Origin: Alkalibacterium sp049389645 | Lineage (GTDB): Bacteria > Bacillota > Bacilli > Lactobacillales > Carnobacteriaceae_A | Reading direction: 5' to 3' | NCBI RefSeq assembly: GCF_049389645.1 | Contig: NZ_CP186540.1 | Coordinates: forward strand, 1,922,001-1,986,000 | Length of the DNA stretch: 64,000 nt | Part shown: one piece after another, positions 62,279 to 64,000 of the stretch | Numbering within the stretch: position 1 is the stretch's first letter | Layout: each line of letters opens with the position of its first letter | Position numbers and translations under genes: made by a program | The notes under the pieces: generated by a model | What the model saw: the letters and a program-made list of their open reading frames with translations, nothing else | Told to the model about the DNA's origin: nothing | Database searches by the model: none

Positions 62279-63685
62279 ATGACACAAAATATAGACTGGA
62301 AAGCAGAAGCAGCCAAGCGCAAGGATGCTTATTTGGAAGATTTATTTGATTTATTACGTATTGATTCAGTACGTGACGACGAAAATGCAACAGATGAAGC
62401 ACCTTTAGGTCCTGGACCGAAAGAAGCACTTGAAGCCTTCTTGGCATTAGGTGAGCGTGATGGATTCTTAACTAAAAATGTAGATAACTGGGCAGGCCAC
62501 ATCGAATACGGTGATGGCGACGAATTAATGGGCATTTTGGCTCACGTAGACGTCGTACCAACAGGAACTGGTTGGGAAACAGACCCATTTGAACCTGTCA
62601 TCAAAGACGGCCGTTTGTATGCTCGTGGTTCAAGCGATGATAAAGGCCCCGGAATGGCAGCTTATTATGCGCTGAAAATGATTAAAGACTTGGAGTTGCC
62701 CGTTTCCAAAAAAGTCCGTTTCATTATTGGTACGGATGAAGAAAGTGAATGGAAGGGCATCAAGCATTATCTAGAAACTGAACCAGAACCTGACTTTGGT
62801 TTCTCACCAGATGCCGCATTCCCTATCATCAACGGTGAAAAAGGAAACGCAACGGTATTTATTGAAACAAAAGGTGCAGTCGATGGTGGATCAGAAGAAT
62901 TAGTCCAGTTTGAAGCAGGCTTACGTGCCAATATGGTTCCTCAAGAAGCCGTTGCGGTCGTTAAAAGTAAAAATCCTGAAGCGTTACAAGCTGGTTTAGC
63001 AGACTTCTTAGACGGTTTACCGGTTTCTGGCGTTGCAGCTGTCGATGGTGACCAAGTGACATTAGAAATGACAGGTAAAGCAGCACACGGCAGTAAACCA
63101 GCCAGTGGTGTCAATGCGGCCACTTATTTAGCCCGCTACTTGTCTGATTTCGATTTCGCAAAAGATGCCAAAGACTTCTTGGAATTGACGATGCTTTATC
63201 TGCATGATGATCCTGAAGGAGAAAAATTAGGTATTGCCGTGACCGATGCAATAATGGGAGAATTAACGTCTAACCCGGGTGTCTTTGCATTCAAAGCGAA
63301 TGAAGGCGGAAAAATAACGGTCAATATGCGTTACCCACAAGGAACGACGGAAGAAGAATTGTTTGCAACATTTAAAGCAAAACTAGCTGACTATGACGTG
63401 ACATTATCCAAAGCGAACGGAAAAGAACCACATTATGTTCCTGCAAATGATCCCCTAGTCACAACCTTATTAGATGTGTATCATCGTCAAACAGGTTTAG
63501 AGGCGCATGAGATGGTTATCGGCGGCGGCACATACGGTCGTCTAATGGAACGTGGCGTTGCTTTTGGCGCAATGTTCCCTGACAGTATTGATACGATGCA
63601 CCAGGCCAATGAATTTATGGCGATCGACGACTTGATGAAGTCAATGGCTATTTATGCAGAAGCCATTTACGAATTAATTAAATAA
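62279..63685 (+). CDS. pepV: Dipeptidase PepV
   Basis: A 468-residue M20-family dizinc dipeptidase of lactic acid bacteria. Zinc ligands and catalytic residues are visible: AHVDVVP (His, Asp), YARGSSDDKGP (Asp), TDEESEWKGIKHY (Glu, Glu), FSPDAAFP (Asp) and the final His in DTMHQANEFM. The lid domain lies at about 190-380. ATG follows AAGGAGG. It completes the breakdown of peptides released by enzymes such as PepF. Confidence 0.96.
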   Translation: MTQNIDWKAEAAKRKDAYLEDLFDLLRIDSVRDDENATDEAPLGPGPKEALEAFLALGERDGFLTKNVDNWAGHIEYGDGDELMGILAHVDVVPTGTGWETDPFEPVIKDGRLYARGSSDDKGPGMAAYYALKMIKDLELPVSKKVRFIIGTDEESEWKGIKHYLETEPEPDFGFSPDAAFPIINGEKGNATVFIETKGAVDGGSEELVQFEAGLRANMVPQEAVAVVKSKNPEALQAGLADFLDGLPVSGVAAVDGDQVTLEMTGKAAHGSKPASGVNAATYLARYLSDFDFAKDAKDFLELTMLYLHDDPEGEKLGIAVTDAIMGELTSNPGVFAFKANEGGKITVNMRYPQGTTEEELFATFKAKLADYDVTLSKANGKEPHYVPANDPLVTTLLDVYHRQTGLEAHEMVIGGGTYGRLMERGVAFGAMFPDSIDTMHQANEFMAIDDLMKSMAIYAEAIYELIK

Positions 63686-63701
63686 GACGGATCAACTAAC
63701 A

Positions 63702-63748
63702 GACACCTTCTCTATTGCTTTTATGAAGCAGTAGGGGGGGTGTTTTTC
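63702..63748 (+). terminator. Terminator after pepV
   Basis: ACACC..CTATTGCTT pairs with AAGCAGTAG..GGTGT around TTATG and is followed by TTTTTC. Confidence 0.75.
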
Positions 63749-63807
63749 TATATTAATCAAGCAAAATATAGTCTTTTTAAAAAAACGTCAATCTGCACTA
63801 AAAGCTA

Positions 63808-63816
63808 TGTTATACT
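63808..63816 (+). promoter_or_regulatory. Extended -10 promoter of the last gene
   Basis: TGTTATACT at 63808-63816, 33 bases before the start codon; no clear -35. Confidence 0.5.
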
Positions 63817-63848
63817 AAGTTTAAATACACTGATAAAGGAGACATCTC

Positions 63849-64000
63849 ATGATGAAATTACTATCCGACATATTTAGATCCCTGCAATTATTTATTAAAG
63901 AAAACAAAGCCGTAACTAGTATCATTTCAGCGTTGGTCCTTGTTTTGTTTATTATTGTGACCATTGGTATTGGACAATCACGTCACCAAGTGGAAAATCG
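63849..64000 (+). CDS. N-terminal part of an unidentified membrane-anchored protein
   Basis: The frame opens at ATG 63849 (a second ATG follows at once), 7 bases after AAAGGAG, and runs off the window. The visible 50 residues have a short basic-amphipathic cytosolic start (MMKLLSDIFRSLQLFIKENK) and one membrane segment (TSIISALVLVLFIIVTIGIG), then a hydrophilic stretch. This looks like a signal anchor of an exported protein. Too short to name. Confidence 0.7.
   Translation, partial: MMKLLSDIFRSLQLFIKENKAVTSIISALVLVLFIIVTIGIGQSRHQVEN

Overview
The window is chromosomal DNA of a low-GC Gram-positive bacterium of the order Lactobacillales. The best guess is the Carnobacteriaceae (Marinilactibacillus, Alkalibacterium or a relative). 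Supporting signs are the complete comG operon, the enterococcal-type glpK-glpO-glpF operon with an HPr-phosphorylatable GlpK, a YidC2/acylphosphatase pair, PepV and PepF peptidases, a T-box leuS, and a nusB-xseAB-ispA-tlyA-argR-recN cluster that lacks folD and dxs. Very acidic tails on exported proteins (PBP1A, BmpA linker, LysM protein) suggest a salt- or alkali-adapted lineage. Genus assignment is inference only.

Layout. 1-8.1 kb: the 3' end of ccpA, a class A penicillin-binding protein, the tRNA hydroxylase trhO, a secreted NlpC/P60 hydrolase and oligoendopeptidase F. 8.2-13.9 kb: a VanZ-like membrane protein, yebC and the competence pilus operon comGA-GG. 14.1-22.7 kb: housekeeping genes pepP-efp-yqhY-nusB, then xseA-xseB-ispA-tlyA, then argR-recN, followed by a convergent 39-residue membrane protein gene on the minus strand. 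23-28.6 kb: gnd, a CovRS/ArlRS-like two-component system, then a NERD-domain gene followed by nine 51-bp tandem repeats and three strong hairpins. 28.6-37.7 kb: yidC2, acylphosphatase, ftsK/spoIIIE and a BmpA-NupABC nucleoside importer. 37.7-42.7 kb: an ATP-grasp protein, mnmM, an NADH-oxidase-like flavoprotein lacking the redox cysteine, and an overlapping Mga-like regulator. 43-47.2 kb: glpKOF behind cre sites. 47.2-48.1 kb: a decayed IS30 transposase. 48.3-52.3 kb: a 1347-residue LysM/glucosaminidase wall protein behind a WalR-type box. 52.4-60.3 kb: T-box leuS, a 52-bp tandem array, an ABC exporter, a MurJ/YtgP flippase and rsuA. 60.4-64 kb: a palindromic repeat cluster, a small membrane protein, nnrD, pepV and the start of an unidentified membrane protein.

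How the genes work together. Several genes serve the cell envelope: PBP1A, the NlpC/P60 hydrolase, the LysM glucosaminidase, the flippase and YidC2. CcpA, encoded at the left edge, is the expected regulator of the glp operon through the cre sites. GlpK feeds glycerol-3-phosphate to the H2O2-forming oxidase GlpO, and an unusual flavoprotein with its own regulator lies just upstream. The most unusual non-coding content is three unrelated intergenic repeat clusters (28.05-28.5, 55.4-55.67 and 60.5-60.65 kb), each just outside a terminator. None is a CRISPR array. The NERD gene plus palindromic array is the best candidate for something undescribed.
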